Assembly: GCF_013396335.1 (NCBI RefSeq)
Contig: NZ_JABWSY010000001.1
Span: forward strand, 124,001 to 188,000
Length of the DNA: 64,000 nucleotides
Direction: 5' to 3'
DNA from: Bacillus sp. EB106-08-02-XG196
Lineage (GTDB): Bacteria > Bacillota > Bacilli > Bacillales > Cytobacillaceae
Numbering within the stretch: the stretch's first letter is position 1; each line of letters starts with the position of its first letter. Both the position numbers and the translations under genes were made by a program. Positions 28,940 through 38,203 of this stretch are shown piece after piece. The notes under the pieces were generated by a model. That model was not told the origin of the DNA. It saw nothing but the letters and a program-made list of their open reading frames with translations, and searched no databases.

Positions 28940-30764
28940 TTTCTGCACCTCCTAAAATTGGCAAATCCTTAATCGTTACAAGTGCTTCGGCATGCTGTCC
29001 GAAACGTCGCTTACCTACAGTAAGATCCACTGCAATTCGTTCCCTGTAGCCCGTGTATCCTTGCGGAATTGTAATCAATGTTGTAAATTGTACGGCTTCA
29101 TTGCCTGGCAGCTTCGCATTGAATTCCCTGTTATTGATTTTCCAGCCTGCCGGCGTAATCATTTTCGCGATAATATCGCTTTCTTCTGGGAATGGGTTCT
29201 TTATTTCAACGGTTACTGAAAAGGTTTGTCCTGACTGTACCTCTGTCTGGTATGGCACTATGGACGCACCAAATCCTTCCGCTCCAAAATCCAGCTCCTC
29301 TAAAGGCAGGAGGTCTTTATGGAGTTGTTCAAGCACCTTCCCTTTTTCATCAACCCGTAAAAGAAATTCCTCCGTTACAACGATTGGATCCCAATGTCCA
29401 GAAATAATAAGGTCAGGTTTAACAGACTTATAGAGTTCAGCACTATCAACATAGTCGCTTATTCTGAATCGGTTATGGTACACATAATTGAATTGACCAT
29501 TTTCACCTTGATATTGGTCACCAATGGCAAGAACTTTTTTCCCATCTACGCTAAATTCAATAGCAGCAGCATATAGTGTATGCCCTGCCTGCTCATAAAC
29601 AATAAATTCATATTCTTCCCACTTAAATATCTGGTTTAAGGGAAGCTGCTTATCCACTTTTATCGGATCATACCACAGACATGGCAAATCATATTTTTTA
29701 GGGTTCTCCAAAACTTCTGCCACGTTCTCAGGGCACCAAACCTCAGTTCCTTCTACATCCCGCAATAGATTAATTCCTGCCACATGATCATCATGGTAAT
29801 GGGTGGGAATGACAACATCGATTTTTTCAACTCCGTACTGTTCCTTTAACCTTGATAGAGTATATAACCAAGGTCTTCTTGATGCTCTGTCACTCCCAGA
29901 GCCGATTCCGCCAATAAAGTCGTAACCAAAGTCAATAAACAGCGCTTTGCCGCTTTTGGATAAAACGACGTAGGCATTAGACATGCTTGTGCAGTTTTGT
30001 AATAAATGAGGTGTAATTGCTTGATATGGATTATCCAGCAATTTAAATAATCTAGGATTCTGCATTCTTTGTTTCATTAATAGTGCATAACGCTCAATAA
30101 GGAGTTCCATTGCTGAAGATGGCTCCTCCATTATTTGCCCATGAGAGGGCAGAAGTAAATCAGGTTCCCGATCTTTTAAATCTAATAGTGAAAGAACACT
30201 TAAAGCAATGCCCTCACCGCCGTTGTAAGACCATTGTGTAGCCGCCAGCGACCAAACCTTTCCAGGTCCATAAATTAAATCACCTGTGAACGCTGTCTTC
30301 TTATCATCAATATCCGTTATTATGGTAATGGAACCAATGGAATGGCCTGGGCTGGGAATAATCGTGAACTTGAGTCCGTTTATCACATGTGCAGAATAAT
30401 CCTTTAATGTTTTATACACTGGTACAGATTGAAGGATTGAAAAACGGTCTTGTCTCATATTGTAGTTATTAGTAATTTCTCTAGCCAGCCAGTGTTCATC
30501 CATATGGTGAAATAAATCTTGTTCACTGTGCGGTACCCAAATTCGGATCCCTTCCTTAACAGCAATTGGAAGCCCCTGGCACTGATCCCGATGATGATGG
30601 GTGATAAAAACGTCTGTTACACTCTCAACCCCGATTGTATCAAGATATTTAAGAACATTCCCATCCCCAAAGTCAATTAAGACCGCCTTTTCTTCGGTCT
30701 TAATAACGTATACATTACAAGTATCTTCATATAAATAAAGATTAGTTGAGATTTTCTTTATCAC
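28932..30764 (-). CDS. Double metallo-beta-lactamase-fold protein with C-terminal NEW3-like domain
   Basis: 610 residues with two MBL domains in tandem. Domain 1 (1-235): H56-x-H58-x-D60 then Q61 where His is usual, plus H141, D162 and H208. Domain 2 (250-465): complete H322-x-H324-x-D326-H327, plus H395, D416 and H457. Residues 500-600 look like an immunoglobulin-like NEW3/alpha-galactosidase-associated domain (I-V-P-Y-Q-T-E-V-Q-S-G-Q-T-F-S-V, then TPAGWKI). So a probable metallohydrolase on an unknown substrate, possibly a glycan-linked ester, lactone or thioester. GTG start overlaps the GH84 stop (GTGA). No signal peptide. Function is not known. Confidence 0.8.
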   Translation of the reverse strand: MIKKISTNLYLYEDTCNVYVIKTEEKAVLIDFGDGNVLKYLDTIGVESVTDVFITHHHRDQCQGLPIAVKEGIRIWVPHSEQDLFHHMDEHWLAREITNNYNMRQDRFSILQSVPVYKTLKDYSAHVINGLKFTIIPSPGHSIGSITIITDIDDKKTAFTGDLIYGPGKVWSLAATQWSYNGGEGIALSVLSLLDLKDREPDLLLPSHGQIMEEPSSAMELLIERYALLMKQRMQNPRLFKLLDNPYQAITPHLLQNCTSMSNAYVVLSKSGKALFIDFGYDFIGGIGSGSDRASRRPWLYTLSRLKEQYGVEKIDVVIPTHYHDDHVAGINLLRDVEGTEVWCPENVAEVLENPKKYDLPCLWYDPIKVDKQLPLNQIFKWEEYEFIVYEQAGHTLYAAAIEFSVDGKKVLAIGDQYQGENGQFNYVYHNRFRISDYVDSAELYKSVKPDLIISGHWDPIVVTEEFLLRVDEKGKVLEQLHKDLLPLEELDFGAEGFGASIVPYQTEVQSGQTFSVTVEIKNPFPEESDIIAKMITPAGWKINNREFNAKLPGNEAVQFTTLITIPQGYTGYRERIAVDLTVGKRRFGQHAEALVTIKDLPILGGAENE

Positions 30765-32131
30765 AATATGAATGACCCCTTTTCGTCAACAGCTTTGGAT
30801 TCAACATATTCAATCAATGAGTACAAAACGTTCCCAGCATATCGTTTCGGATGGCTCCGTACTTCACTGGCCGACTCCTTCAGCCAGTTAAGCGGGGACT
30901 TAATGTCCTCAATATTTTCCATTGCCCTTAAAACATCGATGGACCTTCTTCCTGCCCACGCCCAGCTTTCCATCAGCTCTATCCATGGGACCAAATTATT
31001 ACGCAAAGCATAATTGGTCATTCTAAATTTAAGCTGGTACCCCGCTTCGTCTAGTTCGTTCAAGTAATCATAAAGGTTTTTAACATCAACGCTAACTGAT
31101 GCTTTTTCGCCGGATTGCAGGGAACATAGGGCTTTTGAAGTTAAATTTTCCAATGGCGCTGCCTTTGAATAATCCAGACATGAATGCAGACAATTTTCAG
31201 CAAATAGACGTAAAGCCTGGTAGTTTTCCACTCCACCAATTGTTTTCAGTGCATAGTCCCAAGAGGTCCACGGGTCATATTCTTCCGGATTGTTGAAGAA
31301 GTCCGCAAAGGTTAGTAAAGCGACTTTTGATGCTTCTGCCTGACTCATCGTATTGACAATGAACCCTTTACATACTTTTATAAGAGAGTTTTCGCGGCCG
31401 GTTATAGGACCGATATGCATTTCACTAGTCATTGCTAAATCATTTACAGGGTAGTTATCCCAAATAATCGGCTTTCTTTGAACCGCAGCTGCAAAATCAG
31501 CTGCATCTTGCTCTGAAATTGTCTTCGAACAAATCTCTGGCCCTGTATAAAAGATGTCAATTTCTTCGTTCAATCCTTTACCCAGTTCATGAATATAGTC
31601 ACTAAATGGCGCTGTACCATGATAATCAGTTGGACAAAGAGAGAGCCTGCATGTTTTATCAAGTGATTTTAACCAGTGATTCAAACGGTTCGCAACATGA
31701 ACATGTGCTTGTGCATAACTGGTGAACTTTTGCACTTCTTCCTCATGTTGAAATTCCGCAGCTATATCATCTAACATGATCATAAAATCCCTGACACCAA
31801 TTTTATAAAATGCTTTAAATTTTTCCGTAATTAACTGAAAATCCTCTTCACATGCATAATTAATTGAAACACCAGATCCAATACTGTAGGCGAAATCTAC
31901 TCCAACGTTCCTCGAATGAGCAACGGTTTCAGCAAACTGTTCCATAATAAAATCAGGATAAGGCTCCCGCCAGCGGGCGCGATGCTGACGGTCATTTTTT
32001 GGTCCATATATGTATAGATTAAACCCATGATCACCCATAAAGGAGATTAAATCCTTTCGCTCAGGAGCACTGTAAAATAATCCATAAAATCCTTCTATCA
32101 CCCCTCTAATAGGGAATGGGGACTGGCTCAT
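30761..32131 (-). CDS. GH84-family beta-N-acetylglucosaminidase (catalytic domain only)
   Basis: 456 residues. GH84 hallmarks: RGVIEGFYG, Y-I-Y-G-P-K-N-D near the N-terminus, and the two catalytic aspartates D121-D122 in M-I-M-L-D-D-I. The family hydrolyses terminal beta-GlcNAc by substrate-assisted catalysis. Known secreted GH84 enzymes carry signal peptides and many accessory domains; this one has neither and should act in the cytoplasm. ATG 32131 is chosen with AAAGGAGG nine bases upstream. Coupled to the MBL-fold gene by a GTGA overlap. Confidence 0.9.
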   Translation of the reverse strand: MSQSPFPIRGVIEGFYGLFYSAPERKDLISFMGDHGFNLYIYGPKNDRQHRARWREPYPDFIMEQFAETVAHSRNVGVDFAYSIGSGVSINYACEEDFQLITEKFKAFYKIGVRDFMIMLDDIAAEFQHEEEVQKFTSYAQAHVHVANRLNHWLKSLDKTCRLSLCPTDYHGTAPFSDYIHELGKGLNEEIDIFYTGPEICSKTISEQDAADFAAAVQRKPIIWDNYPVNDLAMTSEMHIGPITGRENSLIKVCKGFIVNTMSQAEASKVALLTFADFFNNPEEYDPWTSWDYALKTIGGVENYQALRLFAENCLHSCLDYSKAAPLENLTSKALCSLQSGEKASVSVDVKNLYDYLNELDEAGYQLKFRMTNYALRNNLVPWIELMESWAWAGRRSIDVLRAMENIEDIKSPLNWLKESASEVRSHPKRYAGNVLYSLIEYVESKAVDEKGSFIL

Positions 32132-32210
32132 CAAAAATAACCTCCTTTAAAGATAAACTGCTCTCGAATCTCTATAACAGTTTCTATGTTTCTATAAAAG
32201 AACTTCTTTT

Positions 32211-33131
32211 TTATACCGGAAAGCTTGCTGCCTGTTGGGCGCTTCCAAGAAAGTACTGGATTTTTTCAATTACTGCAGCCTCAACTGCATTTTGGGCAAT
32301 CTCTAACTGCTCCTTTGAAAGTGCTTTGCACTCCTCATTTGTCATTCTTTCTTTTCTTCCAAGGGAGTTCAAAAGTGCAAGTTCTAAATCGGTTGCGATA
32401 TTCACTTTACTTATACCGCCGTTGGGAAGCATTGTCGCCTCTTTAATCATTTCAGATGGTACACCAGATCCTCCGTGGAGAACTAAATGAACAGGGGTTA
32501 AGTTTCTGATTTCCTTCAAGCGTTCAAGGTCGACCTTTGGCTGTTTTACCAGATAGACACCATGTGCCGTTCCGACCGAAACAGCCAGCGCATCACAGCC
32601 TGTCTCGTTCACAAATCGCAAGGCTTCTTTCGGATCGGTATAAAGCTCATCATCATTGTCAGTTTCTACAAAATCAGTTGTTCCGATTTTCCCAAGCTCC
32701 GCTTCAACAGAAACACCTTTTGCATGGGCAAATTCAACCACTTCTTTACTTATAGAAATATTTTCATCCAGCTCTTTTTCAGAAGCATCGATCATGACAG
32801 AAGTAAATCCAGCTTCAACACAATCCTCAATAACGGAAAATTCCTTTGTATGGTCAAGATGAAGGACAACGGGCACTGTGATTTTCTCTTCTTCCATTGC
32901 CTTGTAAAATGCCTCTCCAAATTCAAATGGAGTAATACCATAACGAATTAATTCTTTTTCGGATATTTGGATAATTAAAGGAGATTTTGTCTTTTCTCCT
33001 GCCCGTAAAACCGGACGAATCATCGGTGTATATCTTGGTGAGAAGGAGCCGACTGCATAGCCCTTTTTTTCAGCTTCTACCAAAACTTCTTTTAACGGCA
33101 GTACATTTATAAGATTAATATTCTTTTCCAT
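32211..33131 (-). CDS. Class II aldolase, GatY/FbaA family
   Basis: 306 residues. Zinc class II ketose-bisphosphate aldolase: catalytic D93 and zinc H94 (V-L-H-L-D-H-T), then VSVGTAHGVY and LVLHGGSGVP with further zinc His residues, and NIATDLELA for substrate phosphate. It cleaves a ketose (bis)phosphate to a triose phosphate, with DHAP as one product. ATG 33131 follows AAAGGGGGACAAG; the open frame extends 108 bases further upstream into the kinase gene but has no site there. A close paralogue lies at 55385. The adjacent FGGY kinase probably makes its substrate. Confidence 0.9.
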   Translation of the reverse strand: MEKNINLINVLPLKEVLVEAEKKGYAVGSFSPRYTPMIRPVLRAGEKTKSPLIIQISEKELIRYGITPFEFGEAFYKAMEEEKITVPVVLHLDHTKEFSVIEDCVEAGFTSVMIDASEKELDENISISKEVVEFAHAKGVSVEAELGKIGTTDFVETDNDDELYTDPKEALRFVNETGCDALAVSVGTAHGVYLVKQPKVDLERLKEIRNLTPVHLVLHGGSGVPSEMIKEATMLPNGGISKVNIATDLELALLNSLGRKERMTNEECKALSKEQLEIAQNAVEAAVIEKIQYFLGSAQQAASFPV

Positions 33132-33150
33132 AAACTTGTCCCCCTTTGAT

Positions 33151-34656
33151 TTAAACTCTCTTGTGAAAATTTTGATAAAAGTTCCGTAAATGCAGCTGAA
33201 GACCCATATACCCTTCTTCGTACAAGCGTTTATATTCATGATGGTACTGCTGATTAGGTATTATTTCTTTAGGATTAGTAAATTGAATTGCCTTTGCAGC
33301 CTCTTCTTCGTCTTTATATACACCTGAGCAAATCCCTGCTGAAATTGCGGCTCCAAGCAGGGTCGCTTCATTTATTTCCGGGATAGCCAAATGGCAGTTT
33401 GTAATATCGGACTTTATTTGCATCCAGTAATGGTTTTTTGTCCCGCCGCCAACTGAAATCATTTGATTAATTAGCCGACCACCTATATTTTCAGCACTTC
33501 TGCGAATCGATTCCAGTTCATACGCAGTTCCCTCCATCATCGCTTTCAAAAGATCTTCACGTTTATGAGATGTCTTGAGACCGATGAAAGCAGCTCTTGC
33601 AAACGGGTCAGGCTGTGGGGAACCACTCCCAGATAAGTATGGATAGTATAAAATACCTGACGGCCCTTCTATTGATCGAGCCGATAGACTAATAATTTCA
33701 TCATAGGACATTTTTTGATCCGAAAACTGATTTCTAAACCATTCAATTGAACCCCCTGAGGCTGAAATTCCTCCCATCCAAAAGAATTTATCCCTCACAA
33801 CATGACATCCAAATGTAAGTCCTGATGCAAAATCCACTTCTGTAAGCTGCTTTTTTTCTATCGCCCCTACAAGTGTTTCAGCTGTACCAATAGAATCAAA
33901 TACACTTCCAGGGGTGACAGCACCAACGGCAAGGGCAGCTGCAAGGTGGTCATGACCTGCAACTGTAACAGGTATCCCTTGAGGTATTCCAAGCTCTTCT
34001 AACTCTGTAGACAGAGTGATTCCCATTTTTGTTCCGCTCGGCAATGCCTCCGGGAATAATTGGTCCGATAAATTGAAATGCCTAATCCAGTCCTGGTCCC
34101 AAGAAAGTTGATCAATTTGAAACGCATAGGTTCTTGCTGCTAAAGAATAGTCTGTTGCAAAATGATCGGTAAGCTTATAGGCAATAAAGTCTGAAGCCGA
34201 CAGCCAGACTGCATCGTCCAAAATGTCTGTTTGCTGCTTTCTCAAGTGGATTATTTTTGCAAGTCCATATTTATAACTGCTATGAAGACCCGTTTTCTGA
34301 AAGCGATGTAAAGGGCTGTCCTCATTAGCAATTTCCTCCGCTTCACCTTCAGCACACCGGCTGAACCAAGGAATGAAAGGGGTCCTTGGTTTACCAGTCT
34401 GCCTGTCCAACAAGAGACCAGTTTCCGCCATACTTGTAATGCCGATAGCCGAAACTTTTTCCTCACAGCAGAGCATAACTTCCTTTAAACAACTTGTAAT
34501 ATTATCCCATATATCTTCAGGCAAATAATACGGTTCTCCTTGCTGGTTATAATGGGCAATGGTTGGACGAACAGAATACTGAATAACTGATCCATTTTCT
34601 TTAAATACCCCTGCCTTACAATGAGTAGTCCCAATATCAATCCCAAGTAATGCCAT
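33151..34656 (-). CDS. FGGY-family carbohydrate kinase
   Basis: 501 residues, normal length. N-terminal ATPase motif GIDIGTTHCKAG (residues 4-15), the mid-protein VTVAGHDHLAAALAVGAV and C-terminal adenosine motif VSVGGGTKNHYW. Such kinases phosphorylate gluconate, xylulose, ribulose, rhamnulose and similar sugars; the closest-looking members are gluconokinase/xylulokinase types. Placed 20 bases upstream of the class II aldolase, so a kinase-aldolase pair is likely. Confidence 0.9.
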   Translation of the reverse strand: MALLGIDIGTTHCKAGVFKENGSVIQYSVRPTIAHYNQQGEPYYLPEDIWDNITSCLKEVMLCCEEKVSAIGITSMAETGLLLDRQTGKPRTPFIPWFSRCAEGEAEEIANEDSPLHRFQKTGLHSSYKYGLAKIIHLRKQQTDILDDAVWLSASDFIAYKLTDHFATDYSLAARTYAFQIDQLSWDQDWIRHFNLSDQLFPEALPSGTKMGITLSTELEELGIPQGIPVTVAGHDHLAAALAVGAVTPGSVFDSIGTAETLVGAIEKKQLTEVDFASGLTFGCHVVRDKFFWMGGISASGGSIEWFRNQFSDQKMSYDEIISLSARSIEGPSGILYYPYLSGSGSPQPDPFARAAFIGLKTSHKREDLLKAMMEGTAYELESIRRSAENIGGRLINQMISVGGGTKNHYWMQIKSDITNCHLAIPEINEATLLGAAISAGICSGVYKDEEEAAKAIQFTNPKEIIPNQQYHHEYKRLYEEGYMGLQLHLRNFYQNFHKRV

Positions 34657-34698
34657 TAGTTAAACAATTCCTTCCTTTAAAATTCCATTAGGTTCGGA

Positions 34699-35574
34699 TT
34701 ATCCCTTAGATCCAGCTGTTAAGTTCATTCCTTCAATGAAGTAACGCTGGAAGAAGAAGAAAATGGTGATAACTGGAAGTAATACCATAATCGATCCTGC
34801 CATCAAAAAGTTCCATTGCGTATCATTTTGACCTTTAAATATTTGTAATCCCAATTGCAGCGTATAGAGAGACTCATCGCTTATGTATAATAATGGACCA
34901 AGAAAATCATTCCATGCTCCGTTAAAAGAAAAAATGGCAACAGTGGCAATCGCCGGTTTTGCCAGTGGAATGAAAATTTTCCACCAGATATAAAGATGAT
35001 TAGCACCATCAATTTTGGCTGCTTCAATTAATTCATTTGGTATCGTCAAAAAGAACTGTCTAAGCAAGAAAATATTAAAGGCACTTCCAAAGAAAGCAGG
35101 GAGAATTAACGGTAAATAGGTGTTTAACCATCCCAGCTTGGCATAAATCACATATTGCGGGACTAATGTAACAAACCCGGGAATCATCATCGTTGCAAGG
35201 ACGATTGCGAACAAAACATTCCTGCCTTTAAACTGGATTTTTGCAAATCCGTAAGCAATAAACGAGTTTGCCACAACATTTCCGATTACAACGAAAAAAG
35301 TAATAAACAGCGTGTTTAAGGTATATTGCAAAAAAGGACCTTTTTGTAGTGTTATTAAATAGTTTTCCCAATGCCATTCTTTTGGGATAAAGGTTGGCGG
35401 ATAGGTCATGATTTCTTTCATATCCTTCAAAGAGGTGGCAATCATCCACCAGATTGGGGATAAAATTAACAGACTTCCTAAAATTAAAATGATCAGGACA
35501 ATCGTCTGACCAGTTTTTTTCTTGAAATTCGCACTTTTAAAATAGTTTTCCTTTGTTTGGGCTGCTGCACTCAT
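34699..35574 (-). CDS. ABC sugar transporter permease, MalG type (system 1)
   Basis: 291 residues, six predicted membrane segments. The EAA loop that contacts the ATPase is seen in EAAKIDGANHLYIWWKIF, and the C-terminus ...MNLTAGSKG is typical of MalG-type permeases of the CUT1 class. The start overlaps the stop of the MalF-type gene by four bases. Works with 35571 and the binding protein 36605; no ATPase gene is nearby. Confidence 0.93.
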   Translation of the reverse strand: MSAAAQTKENYFKSANFKKKTGQTIVLIILILGSLLILSPIWWMIATSLKDMKEIMTYPPTFIPKEWHWENYLITLQKGPFLQYTLNTLFITFFVVIGNVVANSFIAYGFAKIQFKGRNVLFAIVLATMMIPGFVTLVPQYVIYAKLGWLNTYLPLILPAFFGSAFNIFLLRQFFLTIPNELIEAAKIDGANHLYIWWKIFIPLAKPAIATVAIFSFNGAWNDFLGPLLYISDESLYTLQLGLQIFKGQNDTQWNFLMAGSIMVLLPVITIFFFFQRYFIEGMNLTAGSKG

Positions 35575-36533
35575 TTCCGATCCTCCCCTTCATAATGTAC
35601 CCAGCGCGGGGCAATCTTTAGGTTGAAAACTGTTAACACAAGGATGATGATGAATAATATCCAGGACATGGCCATCGCGTAACCCATATCGAAAACCTCA
35701 AACGCTTTGTTCCACATATGCAAATTGAAGAATACCAGTGAATTGGCTGGTCCACCGTCTCCACTCTCACTCATTACGTAGGCTTCCTGGAAAATCTGGA
35801 AGGCTCCAATTGTACTCGTCACAAGATCAAAAAAGATAACCGGGGTAATCATTGGCAATGTAATATGAAAAAACTTTCTAAACGAGTTAGCCCCGTCAAT
35901 CTCAGCTGCTTCATATAAGGACTGTGATACACCTTGAAGGCTTGCTAAGTACAAAAGCATTCCGCCGCCGACACTCCACATTTTCATAAAAATTAAAGCG
36001 TTCTTTGTCCAGGAAGGATCTGTCAGCCAAGCAGGACCGTCAATCCCTACAAAACCAAGCAGTGTGTTTACCAATCCTGAAGAAGGACTTAAAAGCTGCA
36101 TCCAAAGCAAATAGACGCCTACACCGGATAAAACAGCAGGTAAATAAAAAATGGTTCGAAATACTCGCATCCCCTTTATTCCCTGATTTAAAAGAACGGC
36201 CAACAGGACAGCCCCCGTCGTTGTTAACGGCACAGAGATTACGACATAGTAAAGCGTGTTTTTCAGTGAGAGCCAAATTAGTGGGTCATTTGTAAACATT
36301 TTTTTGAAGTTATCGAGGCCGATAAAATCCATTTTTGAAGTGATGTTGAAATTGGTAAAGCTTCCATAGAGGGAAAATATTAGTGGTCCAGACATAAAAA
36401 ACAGAAAACCAATAATCCACGGTGCAATAAAAAGGTATCCCTGTAATCCTTCTTTTCGCTGATATGAGGACATTCCTTTTTGTTTTTTATTTTTTATTGT
36501 TATATCTGGTTTACTTGATACAATTGGTTCCAT
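35571..36533 (-). CDS. ABC sugar transporter permease, MalF type (system 1)
   Basis: 320 residues. A short basic cytoplasmic N-terminus is followed by about six membrane segments, with the EAA motif in YEAAEIDGANSFRKFFHITL. CUT1-class sugar importer subunit. ATG 36533 is chosen because AGAAGGG is nine bases upstream; the open frame reaches a TTG at 36554 without a site. Confidence 0.92.
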   Translation of the reverse strand: MEPIVSSKPDITIKNKKQKGMSSYQRKEGLQGYLFIAPWIIGFLFFMSGPLIFSLYGSFTNFNITSKMDFIGLDNFKKMFTNDPLIWLSLKNTLYYVVISVPLTTTGAVLLAVLLNQGIKGMRVFRTIFYLPAVLSGVGVYLLWMQLLSPSSGLVNTLLGFVGIDGPAWLTDPSWTKNALIFMKMWSVGGGMLLYLASLQGVSQSLYEAAEIDGANSFRKFFHITLPMITPVIFFDLVTSTIGAFQIFQEAYVMSESGDGGPANSLVFFNLHMWNKAFEVFDMGYAMAMSWILFIIILVLTVFNLKIAPRWVHYEGEDRK

Positions 36534-36564
36534 CTCGTTCATCCCTTCTGTCAAGGTTAAACAA

Positions 36565-36593
36565 TCAGGGAGCGAATTGATGTCACTCCCTGA
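36565..36593 (-). promoter_or_regulatory. Stem-loop after the system 1 binding-protein gene
   Basis: An 8-bp GC-rich stem (TCAGGGAG/CTCCCTGA) with a 13-base loop begins 12 bases after the binding-protein stop. It lacks a T-run. Such hairpins after a binding-protein gene commonly stabilise that part of the message or partly stop transcription before the permease genes (known for the mal-type systems; inference here). Confidence 0.6.
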
Positions 36594-36604
36594 ACAATTT
36601 CCTA

Positions 36605-37945
36605 TTATTTTTTGTTAGATTTAACTAATTCTTCTACTGCTTTTTGAGCTGCATTCAATCCTTCTTTCGGTGATTTTTTCCCTAATAGAACGGACTCAAT
36701 TTCAGGCTGGATTAAATTGATATAATCAGGTGCTTCAATTGGTGTTGGAGTTAGTAAGGTTTGTTTCATATTTTCAGCTGCTTCAGAATAAACCATTTTT
36801 CCTTCTTCTGAAAATTCTGAACTGCCTGCAGATTTTTCTGCTGCTTCTTTGTTTGCTACAATATCAAAGTTTTTAACAGCCCAGTATTCCTGTGCCTGAA
36901 CATCCGTTAAATACTTCAGGAATTCCCATGCTTCATCAGGATGTTTTGCTCCTTTAGGAATTTCAGCGACAAAGCCGCCGCCCCAGCTTGAATTGCCGCT
37001 TCCTTCTTCCATTGCTGGCAGAGGTGCAACACCGAAGTTCATACCTTCACCGTAATCTCTTATTTTCGTGAAGAAGTTTGCATTATCAGTAGTAATTGCT
37101 AGTTTACCAGCAACAAATGGATCTGCAGTTTGCTCACCAAACTCTGCCTTGAAGGTATTAATAATTTTATCACCGTAATAGTCATAATAGTTTTTCATCC
37201 ATGTTAAGGCTTTTACATTTGTTTCATCATTGATAATTGCTTTATTTGCATCAAAATCCCAGTAACCTTTTCCATCTGCATTGATCATCCAGACATCTGC
37301 TCCGATTCCCTGGTTTGGCAGATAACCGATTCTTTCATACCTATCTCCTTTTTTCACATCAAGCTTTTTACCCATTTCTTCTAACTCTTCCCATGTTTTT
37401 GGAGGTGTATTAGGGTCAAGGCCAGCTTCTTCAAACATATCTTTATTCCAGAACATTAAACGTGTATCTGTGTTGAAAGGGAGTGCGTATGGATCTCCTT
37501 CATACAAACTTGCATTATACAATTCTGGGTAGAAGCGGTCTTTCACTTCTGGATCTTGCTTTAAATATTTTGCAAGATTAGTATTTTGATTATTTTGCGC
37601 ACGGTGTCCTACTGCGTTAATGTCGTTAATGATTAAGTCTGCAGGATTTCCTGCAGCGATTGAAGCTAAGTTCTTAGTCCAAACATCCCCCCATGGAAGA
37701 TATGTATGTTTGACTTCAATTTTATCCTGAGATTTATTGAAATCATCGATAATTTTTTCAATGATTGGCCTGCGTGTTTCAGAACCCCAAAATGTCCAGA
37801 AGTCGATAACAACTTTTTCGCCGTCTTTAGAATTACCGCTAGACTTTGTCGCTCCGGATTCTTTGCTTGAACAGCCAGCCAGGATTAAAGAGAAGCTTAT
37901 GGCCAGAATTAACAGTGACACTAATGTTTTTCTTACTGTTTTCAT
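36605..37945 (-). CDS. ABC sugar transporter substrate-binding lipoprotein (system 1)
   Basis: 446 residues. Lipoprotein signal with lipobox Cys 25 (S-L-I-L-A-G-C). Mature part is a family 1 extracellular binding protein (VVIDFWTFWGSETRRPIIE, DIINDINAVGHR-like hinge regions, GGGFVAEIPKGAKHPDEAWEFL). It captures the imported oligosaccharide and hands it to permeases 35571 and 34699. First gene of its operon, under the promoter at 38115-38143. Confidence 0.94.
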   Translation of the reverse strand: MKTVRKTLVSLLILAISFSLILAGCSSKESGATKSSGNSKDGEKVVIDFWTFWGSETRRPIIEKIIDDFNKSQDKIEVKHTYLPWGDVWTKNLASIAAGNPADLIINDINAVGHRAQNNQNTNLAKYLKQDPEVKDRFYPELYNASLYEGDPYALPFNTDTRLMFWNKDMFEEAGLDPNTPPKTWEELEEMGKKLDVKKGDRYERIGYLPNQGIGADVWMINADGKGYWDFDANKAIINDETNVKALTWMKNYYDYYGDKIINTFKAEFGEQTADPFVAGKLAITTDNANFFTKIRDYGEGMNFGVAPLPAMEEGSGNSSWGGGFVAEIPKGAKHPDEAWEFLKYLTDVQAQEYWAVKNFDIVANKEAAEKSAGSSEFSEEGKMVYSEAAENMKQTLLTPTPIEAPDYINLIQPEIESVLLGKKSPKEGLNAAQKAVEELVKSNKK

Positions 37946-38114
37946 TCATTTTCCCCCTAAATAGATTATTTGTTTTTGGTCACAACCCTCACAAACTATT
38001 GATTTGTAATTGTAAATTTTTCTCCCTCAATTTTTTTCTCAGAGGCCTATGGAATTATATCGTTTCTTGATGCATTCATTGACGTTTGTTGTGGGATGTT
38101 GTGGACTTATTACT

Positions 38115-38143
38115 ATTATTATATGAATACGCTTTCATGTCAA
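38115..38143 (-). promoter_or_regulatory. Sigma-A promoter of the system 1 operon
   Basis: On the minus strand a perfect TTGACA (38138-38143) and AATAAT (38115-38120) are separated by 17 bases, about 170 bases before the binding-protein start. The spacer is almost entirely a cre-like element. A TATAAT is also present but only 14 bases from the -35. Confidence 0.7.
38124..38137 (-). promoter_or_regulatory. CcpA (cre)-type operator
   Basis: TGAAAGCGTATTCA on the minus strand agrees with the cre consensus TGWAANCGNTNWCA at all but one position and is nearly palindromic. It lies between the -35 and -10 elements, a position that gives repression. A LacI-family regulator encoded in the island could bind the same type of site. 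Confidence 0.7.
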
Positions 38144-38182
38144 TTGATTTTTGAAAATTCTATTAATATTTTTGCCATTTTC

Positions 38183-38203
38183 AAAAAAAAGACACAATTG
38201 TGG
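38183..38203 (-). terminator. Weak terminator-like element after the YesL-type gene
   Basis: A CACAATTGTG palindrome directly after the stop at 38204 is followed on the minus strand by eight T residues. The stem is too short and loop-poor to be a strong terminator, but its place before a well-formed promoter suits a transcription-unit border. Confidence 0.35.

Noticed and set aside
33132..33239. 36-residue N-terminal extension of the aldolase at 32211
   Set aside because: It overlaps the end of the kinase gene, has no ribosome binding site, and the paralogue at 55385 aligns from the internal ATG that follows AAAGGGGG.
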